A stretch of 33,678 bases of DNA from Actinotalea ferrariae (GCF_019733465.1 NZ_JACVQL010000170.1:1-33678); one strand, 5' to 3'; positions 16,020 to 24,008 are shown, counted from the stretch's first letter. A program made the numbers and translations. Notes: generated by a model not told the origin, from the letters alone.

Positions 16020-16384
16020 GCGTCGGCCTGCCCGGCGATCAGACGCGGGCGATGGTGGGCGGGGTGGTCGGAGGCGACGTGCTCGGCGTTGTACACCGCG
16101 TCGGTGACCAGCTGCTCGACGTGGTCGTTGGCCGGCCGGTAGTACACGCTCGTGCCGACCCGACGGGTCTGCACCAGCCGTGCCAGGCGCAGCTTGGCCA
16201 GGTGCTGGGAGACCGTGGGACCCGGCTTGCCGGTGTGAACGATGAGCTCGTTCACCGACATCTCCCGGCCCACCAGGGCCCACAGCAGCCGAACCCTGGT
16301 CGGGTCGGCGAGCATCCGGAACACCTCGGCGGCGAGCTCGGCCTGGTCCTCCTCGAGCGGCGTCTGCTCGCTATCTGCACGCAT
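16016..16384 (-). CDS. kmtR: ArsR/SmtB-family repressor, KmtR-like nickel/cobalt sensor
   Basis: A 122-residue winged-helix repressor. The DNA-reading helices are MSVNELIVHTGKPGPTVSQH and the following wing TRRVGTSVYYRP. In the C-terminal helix and tail, H88, E101, H102, H110 and H111 coincide in number and spacing with the five ligands reported for Mycobacterium tuberculosis KmtR. That protein senses Ni/Co and controls a CDF exporter, as is encoded directly downstream here. The start is ATG 16384. A TAACAT -10 box six bases upstream implies a leaderless transcript, and an inverted repeat overlaps the start, consistent with autorepression. First gene of a three-gene operon. Confidence 0.85.
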   Translation of the reverse strand: MRADSEQTPLEEDQAELAAEVFRMLADPTRVRLLWALVGREMSVNELIVHTGKPGPTVSQHLAKLRLARLVQTRRVGTSVYYRPANDHVEQLVTDAVYNAEHVASDHPAHHRPRLIAGQADA

Positions 16385-16396
16385 GCGCAGATGTTA
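16373..16396 (-). promoter_or_regulatory. promoter/operator of the kmtR-CDF operon
   Basis: The inverted repeat ATCTGC - 8 nt - GCAGAT (16373-16378 and 16387-16392) overlaps the kmtR start codon and the TAACAT -10 box (16391-16396, minus strand). The patch just upstream (ATTATTAAAG) is strikingly A/T-rich for this DNA. A repressor bound here would cover the transcription start. Confidence 0.5.
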
Positions 16397-16464
16397 CTTT
16401 AATAATGCTGGTGCACCGCGCCGGGGCCACCGCGGAGGTCACGCGATCGCCCCGGCTTGAATGT

Positions 16465-17079
16465 TCACAGCTTGCCGAGCATCTCCTGCATCTCGTCGAT
16501 CTCCGCGGTCTGGGCGTCGATGATCGCTCGAGCCAGGTTCAGTGCGTCAGGGCTGGCCCCGTCCTCGAGCTGCTCCTCGGCCATCTCGATCGCGCCCTGG
16601 TGGTGGGCGGTCATCAGGTCGAGGAACGACCGGTCGAAGTCGACGCCCTCGAGCTGCTCGAGGGACGCCATGGCTCCCTCTTGGTCCATGCCCTCCATGT
16701 CCATCCCCCCGTGGTCCATCGCGTCGGACTGCTCCTCTCCCCAGGCTTCCAGCCATCCGGACATCTGCTGGATCTCGGGGTCCTGCGCGTCGTAGATCCG
16801 CTGTGCGAGGTCGCGGACGTCGTCGGTGCTGGCCTTGTCCAGCGCGAGCTCAGCCATCTCCAGGGCGCCCTGGTGGTGCACGATCATCATCTGGGCGAAC
16901 TCGGTGTCCGCGTCGTTGTGCTCGTCTGCCGCCTCGGTAGCGGCGTCCTGCTCGGTCGCGGTCGCGGTCCCGTCGGTGGGCTGCCCCGCCGGTTCGTCAG
17001 CGCCGGAGCACGCGGCGACCGTCAGGGCGAGGGCCACGGCCGCGGTCGTGGCGGTCAGGCGGCGGGTGGTGGTGCGCAT
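16465..17079 (-). CDS. DUF305 copper-binding lipoprotein (CopM-like)
   Basis: A 204-residue exported lipoprotein from ATG 17079, after an AAGGAC ribosome-binding site. The signal peptide ends in the lipobox LTVAAC (C24), followed by a disordered acidic linker. The DUF305 core is two homologous helical halves, each with the HHQGA metal motif (H68-H69 and H159-H160). A methionine/histidine loop, DAMDHGGMDMEGMDQ, joins them at about 119-133. DUF305 proteins are ferritin-like four-helix bundles; CopM of cyanobacteria binds periplasmic copper. Placed divergently from copR, with a CopR-type repeat between, it probably buffers copper outside the membrane. Confidence 0.88.
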   Translation of the reverse strand: MRTTTRRLTATTAAVALALTVAACSGADEPAGQPTDGTATATEQDAATEAADEHNDADTEFAQMMIVHHQGALEMAELALDKASTDDVRDLAQRIYDAQDPEIQQMSGWLEAWGEEQSDAMDHGGMDMEGMDQEGAMASLEQLEGVDFDRSFLDLMTAHHQGAIEMAEEQLEDGASPDALNLARAIIDAQTAEIDEMQEMLGKL

Positions 17080-17185
17080 GAGGTCCTTCCCTAGGAGTGG
17101 GTCGTGGTGGTGCGGTCAGTCGGTGCTAGTCGCTCATCGGACACCTCACTGTCGGTAGCCGGCTCTGTACGCACGCTGGCCGTTG

Positions 17186-17204
17186 GGTCAAGGTTCGATG
17201 AAGG
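17186..17204 (+). promoter_or_regulatory. CopR-type direct repeat before copR
   Basis: GGTCAAGG - TTC - GATGAAGG keeps the 11-bp period and even the TTC spacer of the copB site, with a weaker first half. It lies between the divergent DUF305 and copR genes and could serve autoregulation. Confidence 0.65.
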
Positions 17205-17254
17205 TCGCCGCGCGGGCCGGGCGCGGGGACCGCTCGCGAGCGGCGCCAGACAAG

Positions 17255-17989
17255 ATGGGTCCTGTGAGCACCGCGTCCGCCCCGCCTGCCCGCAGTGCTG
17301 TCGTCGTGGACGACGAGGAGCCACTGGCCCGACTGGTCGCCGGCTACCTCGAGCGTGAGGGGTACACCACGACCCTGTGCCACGACGGCGCCCGTGCCAT
17401 CGCCCTGCTGCGGGAGGTCGGCCCGGACCTGGTGATCCTGGACCTCGGCCTGCCCGGGCTGGACGGGGTGGAGGTGTGCCGGCAGCTGCGGACGTTCTCC
17501 GACTGCTACGTCGTGATGCTCACGGCACGCACCGACGAGGTCGACACCCTCATCGGTCTGTCCGTGGGCGCCGACGACTACCTGACCAAGCCGTTCAGCC
17601 CGCGCGAGCTCATGGCCCGCGTCGCGGCCCTCATGCGACGGCCACGACGTGCGGCCTCGGTCGCCGCCGCCCCGCCGGCGGCGCCCGCACTGGAGGTCGG
17701 CGACCTGAGCATCGACGTCGACGCGCGCGAGGTGCACCGCGACGGGCATCTGGTGGCGCTGACTCGCACCGAGTTCGACGTCATCGCTGCGATGGCGGCC
17801 AGGCCAGGGCGGGTGTTCAGCCGACGCGCCCTCATCGACACCGTCTGGGGGCCGGGGTGGGTCGGGGACGAGCACTTGGTCGACGTCCACGTGCTGCACG
17901 TGCGCCAGAAGCTCGGCGACACCGCCGACGCCCAGCGGTACATCCGCACCGTTCGCGGCGTCGGCTACCGCATCGGGACCGGCGCATGA
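17255..17989 (+). CDS. copR: OmpR-family response regulator, CopR-like
   Basis: A 244-residue regulator. The receiver domain (about 14-130) has the acidic pair D19-D20, phosphoacceptor D63 in VILDLGLPG, the signalling Thr in MLTART and K112 in LTKPF. The winged-helix DNA-binding domain (about 150-242) ends in the typical RYIRTVRGVGYRI. ATG 17255 or GTG 17264 are the plausible starts; the open frame upstream is not protein-like. It overlaps the kinase gene by ATGA. Its position in the copper island and the four TGAAG direct repeats nearby make it the likely regulator of these genes. The copper signal is inferred from context. Confidence 0.88.
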   Translation: MGPVSTASAPPARSAVVVDDEEPLARLVAGYLEREGYTTTLCHDGARAIALLREVGPDLVILDLGLPGLDGVEVCRQLRTFSDCYVVMLTARTDEVDTLIGLSVGADDYLTKPFSPRELMARVAALMRRPRRAASVAAAPPAAPALEVGDLSIDVDAREVHRDGHLVALTRTEFDVIAAMAARPGRVFSRRALIDTVWGPGWVGDEHLVDVHVLHVRQKLGDTADAQRYIRTVRGVGYRIGTGA

Positions 17990-19113
17990 CCGCGGCCGGC
18001 GAGACGCGTCCCGCGGGGGCGGCGTGGGGCCTGGGTGCCCGGCTGCTCGCCGGCCTGGTCATCGTGCTGGCGACGGCCGCTGTCACGGCGTGGCTGGTCG
18101 CGTCCGCCGTCGGGCCGGGTGTGTTCCACGACCACATGCTCCGCGCCGGGCTGGAGGACCACGACGCCGCGGTCGTCCACGCCGAGCAGGCGTTCCAGGA
18201 CGCCAGCACGATGTCCCTCGCGCTGGCCATGGGTGCCGCCGCCCTCGCTGCCGCGGCAGTCAGCCTGGTCCTGACCCGCCGCATCGGCCGTTCCCTCGCC
18301 GCGGTCTCCACCGCAGCGGCCCGGGTCGGGGCCGGCGCCTACGAGTCCCGGGTGCCCGACCCGGGGCTGGGCGCTGAGTTCGACGACCTCGCGCGGTCCT
18401 TCAACGCGATGGCTGACCGGCTGCACGAGGCCGACCGGCTACGCGCACGCCTGCTGGCGGACGTCGCCCACGAGGTCCGCACCCCGGTCGCGACCATCAC
18501 CGGGTACCTCGAGGCGGTTGAGGACGGCATCCAACCTCTCGACGAGACGACGATCGCCGTCCTGCGGGAACAGGCCACACGCCTCACGCGCCTGGCCCGA
18601 GACCTCGCCGCCGTCACGCACGCCGAAGCCGGCGACCTCACTCTGGACCTGGCGATCGTGCCGGCCCCCGACCTGCTGCGCGCGGCGACTGCCGCGGCCG
18701 GGGAACGCGCCGCGGCCGCCGGCGTCAGCCTCGTACTGGACGTCGCCGAGGGCGTGCCGCCGGTCTTCGTGGACCGCACCCGCATCGCGCAAGTGCTCGA
18801 CAACCTCGTGGCGAACGCGGTCCGTCACACCCCGCCCGGCGGCACCATCGTGCTGTCGGCGGAGCCGGCCGCGGACGGTCAGGTGGCGTTCGTCGTCACC
18901 GACACCGGGGAGGGCATTGCGGCCGAGCACCTGCCGCACCTCTTCGAGCGCTTCTACCGAGCCGACACCGCCCGGGACCGAACCCGCGGCGGATCGGGCA
19001 TCGGCCTGGCGATCAGCAAGGCGCTGACGCTCGCCCACGGCGGCAGGATCTCGGTGACCAGCGACGGCGTCGGCCACGGCGCCACGTTCACCATCACCCT
19101 GCCGGCAGCCTGA
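17986..19113 (+). CDS. copS: sensor histidine kinase, CopS-like
   Basis: A 375-residue membrane kinase, translationally coupled to copR (ATGA, 17986-17989). TM1 is at 19-41 and TM2 at 77-97, leaving only about 35 residues outside. That loop holds H48, H50, H59, H65 and M51 (FHDHM, EDHDAAVVHAEQ), credible copper ligands. A HAMP linker (about 98-150), the phosphorylated H162 (DVAHEVRTP) and an HATPase domain with N-box DNLVANAVRHTP, G1 DTGEG and G2 GGSGIGLAI follow. It would phosphorylate CopR when extracytoplasmic copper rises; the metal is inferred. The gene ends 40 bases before the convergent DUF6803-like gene. Confidence 0.88.
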   Translation: MTAAGETRPAGAAWGLGARLLAGLVIVLATAAVTAWLVASAVGPGVFHDHMLRAGLEDHDAAVVHAEQAFQDASTMSLALAMGAAALAAAAVSLVLTRRIGRSLAAVSTAAARVGAGAYESRVPDPGLGAEFDDLARSFNAMADRLHEADRLRARLLADVAHEVRTPVATITGYLEAVEDGIQPLDETTIAVLREQATRLTRLARDLAAVTHAEAGDLTLDLAIVPAPDLLRAATAAAGERAAAAGVSLVLDVAEGVPPVFVDRTRIAQVLDNLVANAVRHTPPGGTIVLSAEPAADGQVAFVVTDTGEGIAAEHLPHLFERFYRADTARDRTRGGSGIGLAISKALTLAHGGRISVTSDGVGHGATFTITLPAA

Positions 19114-19153
19114 GACCCACCGCGGGCACCGTCGCGCCGAGCGCGTGGCGGCG

Positions 19154-19825
19154 TCACGGCGTCATGCCGTCCATTGTCGAGCCGTCGTTCATGACGTGGG
19201 TGGCGTCCCACCCAACGACGGCCGGGTCCAGCATGCCGGCGATCATCGCGATGTGGGCCACGACGAGGAAGAGGCCCACCATCGTGGCGTGCACCTTCAG
19301 GCGGCGCTGGTCGTGCCAGTCGGCGCCCAGGGCGCGGGTCTCGAGCAGGCTCATGCCGAGCAGCGGGACGATGCCGAGCAGGTAGAACCCCACCGCGACA
19401 ACGTCGGCCCAGCCGCGCCAGCCACCGGACGTGGTCAGCGGGATGACGGCGTGCTTCGTGAGGTAGACAAGGACGCCGAGGAAATAGAACCCGGCCACCA
19501 GGCCCGCATACCGGTTCACGCCCGCGACGACCGGGGCGACGGTGCGGCGGAACAGGATCGCCAGCTCGGACACGGCGATCGTCTCGGCCAGGACGACCGG
19601 GACCGCCATGAACAGCAGCAGGTTCCACGGCTGGTTTGCGGCGAGCAAGCCCATGTAGTGGGTCGAGCCCATGTCGTCGCCCGCGGGCCAGGCCGGCAGG
19701 AGCAGGCCGATGACGGCGATGGCGAGGCTGACGATGGTGACGACCGCGATGCGGACGTGGCGCCCGCGCGCGGCGGCGAGCGGGGAACCGGCCAGGCCGG
19801 CGGTGGTAGGTGCGGTGGCGACCAT
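19154..19825 (-). CDS. DUF6803-like multi-pass membrane protein
   Basis: A 223-residue protein from ATG 19825, with a GAAGGGAT ribosome-binding site; the frame is open further upstream but only with low-complexity sequence. About five membrane helices are present. The sequence THYMGLLAANQPWNLLLFMA, the later KHAVIPLTTSGGWRG and LVVAHIAMIAGMLDP match the pattern I recall for DUF6803 permease-like proteins of Gram-positive bacteria. Several buried His and Met residues, and an end rich in Met, suggest metal contact. Function is unknown. A CopR-type repeat lies about 85 bases upstream of the start, between it and the divergent hydrolase. Confidence 0.7.
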   Translation of the reverse strand: MVATAPTTAGLAGSPLAAARGRHVRIAVVTIVSLAIAVIGLLLPAWPAGDDMGSTHYMGLLAANQPWNLLLFMAVPVVLAETIAVSELAILFRRTVAPVVAGVNRYAGLVAGFYFLGVLVYLTKHAVIPLTTSGGWRGWADVVAVGFYLLGIVPLLGMSLLETRALGADWHDQRRLKVHATMVGLFLVVAHIAMIAGMLDPAVVGWDATHVMNDGSTMDGMTP

Positions 19826-19907
19826 GAGGATCCCTTCGATGAGCGCGCCGGACCGTCCGACGCCCCCATCACCGTCGGCGCGTTCGACAGACGTTCGGCA
19901 GATGAGC

Positions 19908-19926
19908 GATGAAGAGCCGATGAAGG
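19908..19926 (+). promoter_or_regulatory. CopR-type direct repeat between DUF6803-like and hydrolase genes
   Basis: GATGAAGA - GCC - GATGAAGG, again with 11-bp period. A partial third copy (GATGAGCG) precedes it at 19901. It could control either or both divergent genes. Confidence 0.65.
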
Positions 19927-20125
19927 CGGCCGCTGAGGCGACCGCCGTGGGCCTCATCCGGGACCTGAGACCTACTGCGCCTCGCGCCCACGCAGGTCGA
20001 GGCGGGCAGCGGGAGCGTCTGCGCATTGCATGCCACCAGCCGGCGCCCCGGGGTGCGTGCCCGCGGTGCCCGCTCCCACGAGCGGTGTCTTCCAAGGCGG
20101 GCCCAGAGATCAGTACGGTCGGCAG

Positions 20126-21424
20126 GTGGCAGACGACGCCGTCCCGCGGCCGCAGGGCACTGCCGCCCGATCGAGAGGGCGCCTCGGTCGGGTCGTGGCC
20201 TTGTCCCTGCTGGCTGGGTTGGTCGCCGCCGCCTTCCTAGTCTTCGCGCCTTTCATCCCGGCGACCGAAGCCGGGATCACCGGCGCGCTGCTGTGCGGGC
20301 TCGCCATCGGTTGGGCGCTGTTGACCGTCCTGTCCGTCCGGTTCACCGACCAGCCGCAGCGGTGGGCGGCGGCCCCAGCCCTGTTCATGGGCGTCGGTGG
20401 CCTGCTGCTTCTCACGGCGGGATCTGCGGTGCTCGAGCCGCTGGCGTGGGTGTGGCCTCCGGTCCTGCTGGCGCTGGTCATCTGGATGTTCCTGCGGGTC
20501 CGTCGGGACGCGCGCAGCGGCGGGGGTCGCGCACTCCTCTACCCGGTGCTCGTCGTGCTCGCGCTCGCCTCGGTAGGCGGCGGGTACCAGACCGTGCAGG
20601 GGGCAGTCGACTCCTCGCGTGCCATGCCCGGGCAGCTCATCGACGTCGGCGACCACCGCCTGCACCTGAGTTGCGCCGGATCAGGAAGCCCCACGGTGGT
20701 CCTGGACCCCGGTGCCGGCATGGTCTCCGCCCAGCTCGACCTCGTCGCCCCAGTCGTCGCTGAGCAGACCCAGGTCTGCATCTACGACCGGGCAGGGCGC
20801 GGCTGGAGCGAGCCGGCCATGACCCGCCAGGACGCCACGCAGATCGCCGCCGACCTGCACACACTGCTTGAGGCCGGTGAAGTCCCGGGACCGTACGTGC
20901 TGGCCGGGCACTCCTTCGGCGGCCTGTACGCCCTGACCTTCGCCGCCCGCTACCCCGACGACGTCGCCGGGATGGTCCTGATCGACACCACACCCCCGGC
21001 ATCCACACAAGCCTCCACCGGAGAGCCTGCTGGTGACGAGGGTGCCGCCATCGGCGACCGGCTCGCGACCTTGGTGTCGATCTCCGCCCGCCTCGGCGTC
21101 ACTCGCCTGATCGACCAGCCCACCCCCGACAGCGTACGCAGCACGCTCCACGAGTACGGCCAAGGCGGCGCCTCGGCGCAGGAAGCGGCCGCCCTACACG
21201 ACTTCGCGGACAAGCCGCTCGTCGTCCTCACCGCCGGGATCGGTCAGGACCCGCAGGACGCCGCGGCGCACCAGGTCCTCGCGGGGCTGTCCACCAACGG
21301 TGTCCACAGAGTCGTCGAAGGCGCCGATCACGGTGGGATGGTCACCGACTCGACCGGTGCGGCCGCGACCAGCCGCGCCATCCTCGACGTCGTGGCATCG
21401 CTTCGGAGCGGCCAGTCGCTGTAA
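20126..21424 (+). CDS. membrane-anchored alpha/beta hydrolase
   Basis: A 432-residue protein with GTG 20126 as preferred start; earlier codons give a proline-rich, unlikely N-terminus. Residues 20-160 contain four or five membrane helices (VVALSLLAGLVAAAFLVFAP onward). The hydrolase domain follows: the oxyanion-loop region VVLDPGAGM, CIYDRAGRGWSEP, the nucleophile elbow GHSFGG, the acid in a later strand (VVLTAGIGQD region) and the histidine in EGADHGGM. Substrate is unknown; lipid or ester hydrolysis at the membrane is likely for this fold. Its place beside the CopR-type repeat suggests a link to envelope stress under copper, which is inference. Confidence 0.82.
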   Translation: MADDAVPRPQGTAARSRGRLGRVVALSLLAGLVAAAFLVFAPFIPATEAGITGALLCGLAIGWALLTVLSVRFTDQPQRWAAAPALFMGVGGLLLLTAGSAVLEPLAWVWPPVLLALVIWMFLRVRRDARSGGGRALLYPVLVVLALASVGGGYQTVQGAVDSSRAMPGQLIDVGDHRLHLSCAGSGSPTVVLDPGAGMVSAQLDLVAPVVAEQTQVCIYDRAGRGWSEPAMTRQDATQIAADLHTLLEAGEVPGPYVLAGHSFGGLYALTFAARYPDDVAGMVLIDTTPPASTQASTGEPAGDEGAAIGDRLATLVSISARLGVTRLIDQPTPDSVRSTLHEYGQGGASAQEAAALHDFADKPLVVLTAGIGQDPQDAAAHQVLAGLSTNGVHRVVEGADHGGMVTDSTGAAATSRAILDVVASLRSGQSL

Positions 21425-21598
21425 CCGGCGCCCCTGGGCACGCAGCCGGGACGCGGGGTGTTGGGATGAGGAGTGCGCAAGACGACGACTGACTCTCGTC
21501 GGACGAGGAGCCGTCCCCTTCACCACACCTGCCTGCCCCACGCGGCGAGGTGGGATGCGATGCCACCGCAATGCAGGCACGCTCTGCACCGAACCTGA

Positions 21599-22516
21599 TC
21601 AGGCGCGAGGTCCGAACGACGCACCTCCGTCGGTGGAGGTGAGGACGCCGGACGACGTGACCACGACGATCTCGAGCCGCGTCGCGAGGTGACGGGCCGC
21701 GATGGCTTGCGGAACGTCGCCGACCTCGCCTGCATAGGTCCATGAGTCGGCGGCGTCAGAGCTGACGTACACGGCCCCGTCGGGGTTCACCGCGACCACC
21801 GTCGTCGCGTCGACAAAGTGGCTGAGCATCAAGAGCGGTCCGTCGGGGTCGAGCTCCCAGGACGCACCCGCGTCCCGCGAGCGCAGCACGCCCTCGGGGG
21901 TCGTCGCCACCAGGACTGTGCCGTCCGGGCTCGCAGCAAGTGCGTGGATGCCGCTCGGTGCCTGAGCTGCGTGCCATGTCCGACCGTCCGGTGACGTCAG
22001 GAGGTCCGACCCGTCGAACCCGACCACGCCAGCTGATGTGACCGCCAAGGCGTGGAAGTCAGTGAGGCCCTCCCGCGAGACACCGGTCCAGGAATCCCCT
22101 CCGTCGGACGACGCGATCAGCCCGACCGGGTTCGGCAGCGCCAGATTCGGCCCTGGATGACCAGAGGCGTAGAAGCGGTCGGGGCCCTCCACCGCGAAGC
22201 CCATGAGGTCGATCTGGGGGCCGACGCGTACGAACCCATCCGTCTCGTCGCGGAACAGACCATCGTGTGTCGCCAGGTAGAGGTCACCGTCTGCGGGATT
22301 AAACGCGGCCCCGTGCACGTGCTCGCTGGGGACGAGACGCTCCTCGTCGCCAGCGGACGCGGAAGGGGAAGGCGCACCCGTGCCGGAACTCCGGTCGGGC
22401 GCCGCGGGGGCGGCGCAGGAGCTGAGGACGACGATTGCCAGTGCGAGCGCCCCGCTTCCACTGAGCCGGAAGAGCGCCTTGCCACGGGCGTCAACCCGAG
22501 TGGTTCTAGCTCTCAT
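21599..22516 (-). CDS. F510_1955-like beta-propeller lipoprotein (sialidase/BNR fold)
   Basis: A 305-residue exported lipoprotein from ATG 22516 (GAGAGGA upstream); TTG 22525 is a weaker alternative. The signal peptide ends in the lipobox VVLSSC (C34), followed by a Ser/Pro linker. The rest is a seven-blade-type propeller with BNR/Asp-box turns: SSDGGDSWTG, TSPDGRTWHA, SRDAGASWEL, SSDAADSWTY and STDGGASFGP. The opening blade HVHGAAFNPADGDLYLATHDG is typical of the proteins named F510_1955-family glycosylhydrolase. Catalytic sialidase residues are not evident, so enzyme activity is doubtful. It follows copZ on the same strand after 197 bases. Confidence 0.8.
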   Translation of the reverse strand: MRARTTRVDARGKALFRLSGSGALALAIVVLSSCAAPAAPDRSSGTGAPSPSASAGDEERLVPSEHVHGAAFNPADGDLYLATHDGLFRDETDGFVRVGPQIDLMGFAVEGPDRFYASGHPGPNLALPNPVGLIASSDGGDSWTGVSREGLTDFHALAVTSAGVVGFDGSDLLTSPDGRTWHAAQAPSGIHALAASPDGTVLVATTPEGVLRSRDAGASWELDPDGPLLMLSHFVDATTVVAVNPDGAVYVSSDAADSWTYAGEVGDVPQAIAARHLATRLEIVVVTSSGVLTSTDGGASFGPRA

Positions 22517-22713
22517 GTCGTCCAAGTCCTCTCTCGTCGCCGACCGCTACCCGGAGCAGCAGCTGCCGGTGCGAGAGAGACGATGGCCGGCCACCGCCCG
22601 AGCACTCGGCATCCGAACGTGGGGCCTGAAGAGGCGTTCTGCGCCTCGCGGGAATGCTCGGCGACCAGCTGTTTCGCCGGAGCAGGCGAAGGTTGGCCCT
22701 ACCGCGCCTGCGC

Positions 22714-22926
22714 TCATGCGGGGTGACCGCTGAAGGCGTAACCGGCCTGCGACACGGCATGGGCCACCACTGCCTCGTCCAGGACGTCGCGGCTCGCGAT
22801 CGTCACGGTTCCTGAGGCGACGTCGACGGTGACGTCCTGAACCTCGGGGACCTTGCGGAGCTCGGCGGTGACGGACGAGGCGCAGTGGCCGCATGTCATG
22901 CCCTCGACGCCGTAAGTGATCTCCAT
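22714..22926 (-). CDS. copZ: CopZ-like copper chaperone (HMA domain)
   Basis: A 70-residue single heavy-metal-associated domain. The copper-binding loop is GMTCGHC near residues 9-15, and the ferredoxin-like beta-alpha-beta-beta-alpha-beta pattern runs to the end (VTVDVASGTVTIA, then AVSQAGYAF). It shuttles Cu(I) in the cytoplasm to exporting ATPases. The start is ATG 22926 with a GAGGAGC ribosome-binding site. A CopR-type repeat about 120 bases upstream on the same strand suggests control by the two-component system, unlike the second copZ, which follows CsoR boxes. The frame open upstream is not protein-like. Confidence 0.9.
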   Translation of the reverse strand: MEITYGVEGMTCGHCASSVTAELRKVPEVQDVTVDVASGTVTIASRDVLDEAVVAHAVSQAGYAFSGHPA

Positions 22927-23043
22927 CGCGGTGCTCCTCGTCTCGTCATGATCCGACCAGGTCGCGGCCGACTGCGCCGTGACGCCCGACCCTAGCCAGC
23001 GAGGCTGCAGCCGTCGGGCCCGGAACCGCTCGGTCGTTCTCTT

Positions 23044-23060
23044 CTTCAGCAACTCTTCAT
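23044..23060 (-). promoter_or_regulatory. CopR-type direct repeat before copZ
   Basis: On the minus strand TGAAG recurs at 23059-23055 and 23048-23044 with 11-bp period (ATGAAGAGTTGCTGAAG). A second, imperfect plus-strand pair (CGAAG 23095, TGAAG 23105; 10-bp period) lies nearby. Confidence 0.6.
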
Positions 23061-23150
23061 GAACTGCCGAACCGCCCGTGGTCCGCGCGGTCATCGAAGG
23101 TCGATGAAGGGCCTGACTGGGCGGCGGCTGCGCGGCCGTGCCGGAGCGCG

Positions 23151-23186
23151 CGCATGGCCCAGCACCCTGAGGTACTGGGCCATGCG
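23151..23186 (-). terminator. hairpin terminator of the NlpC/P60 gene
   Basis: A perfect 12-bp stem (23151-23162 with 23175-23186) with a 12-base loop stands about 55 bases after the NlpC/P60 stop and before the copZ promoter region. It would keep riboswitch-controlled transcription from running into copZ. No U-tract follows. Confidence 0.75.
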
Positions 23187-23240
23187 GTGGCGGCGCGGTG
23201 CGCCCTCCGCGCGATACGCGGCCGGGGCTGACGCCCGCTG

Positions 23241-24008
23241 TCAGCCGACGCGGATGAACACCGGGTTCGACTGCCAGATCTCCCTGATCTGGATCGTCTT
23301 GCCCGGGACAGGCGCGTCGACCTGCAGGTTCCCGCCGGCGTAGATGGAGATGTGACCTGGAGACCAAATCAGGTCGCCCGGCTGAGCCTGCTCGAACGGC
23401 ACTGCGGTGCCCGCATACCGCTGATCGGCGGAGGTGCGAGGCAGCGTGATGCCCACCTGGGCGTAGACGTAGGAGGTGAAGCCGGAGCAGTCGAACCCGT
23501 CAGGCGTCGTCCCGCCCCACACGTAGGGCACACCCACGTACCGGGAGGCGATCTCGACGATGGCACTGCCGTTGGCGCTCGCCGGCGCCGGAGCGCCGAT
23601 CTCGGCCTCCCGGGCCGGGGCGGCCCGCTCCGCGCTTCGGGACGCGGGCTCCGGCTCCGGCTCCGGGGGCGGAGGCGGCGGATCGGCGACGACGCTGATC
23701 GCCGGGACGTCGAAAGTCCATGCGGCATCGCTCGGGACCGAGACAGGGGCGGACACCGCGAGCGCTCGCTGCGCCTCGACGGTCAACGAGGCAGTGTCGA
23801 CGGACGGCAGACTGGGGTGCTCCGCCGGAGCGGCGGCCGCGGCAGGGCTGGCCAGCATAGAGACGATCAGGCTCGAGGCGCTCGCGGCGACCGCTGCCCT
23901 CCGCCCGGTGCCGTCCAGGCTTCGTGCGGTCGAGGCGAGGACGTCGTGGATCGGGGTATGCGGGGCGCCCGGGGCGCGGTGACGCGCGGCGGCCGAGAGT
24001 TCAGGCAT
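23241..24008 (-). CDS. NlpC/P60 peptidoglycan endopeptidase
   Basis: A 255-residue secreted wall hydrolase from ATG 24008, with a GGAGAGG ribosome-binding site. The N-terminus has an atypically long, Arg-containing n-region before the hydrophobic segment ASASSLIVSMLASPAAAAAP (about 43-62). A Pro/Glu-rich spacer covers about 105-145. The NlpC/P60 domain holds the catalytic Cys in DGFDCSGFTSYVYA (about C174), the His in WSPGHISIY (about H219) and a polar third residue. It cleaves peptide stems of peptidoglycan. It is preceded by a c-di-AMP riboswitch, as is common for actinobacterial wall hydrolases, and ends at a hairpin. It is the only cell-wall gene inside the copper island. Confidence 0.9.
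   Translation of the reverse strand: MPELSAAARHRAPGAPHTPIHDVLASTARSLDGTGRRAAVAASASSLIVSMLASPAAAAAPAEHPSLPSVDTASLTVEAQRALAVSAPVSVPSDAAWTFDVPAISVVADPPPPPPEPEPEPASRSAERAAPAREAEIGAPAPASANGSAIVEIASRYVGVPYVWGGTTPDGFDCSGFTSYVYAQVGITLPRTSADQRYAGTAVPFEQAQPGDLIWSPGHISIYAGGNLQVDAPVPGKTIQIREIWQSNPVFIRVG

Noticed and set aside
23095-23109. Plus-strand CGAAG/TGAAG pair before copZ
   Set aside because: The period is 10, not 11, and the orientation is opposite to copZ; mentioned only as a possible secondary site.
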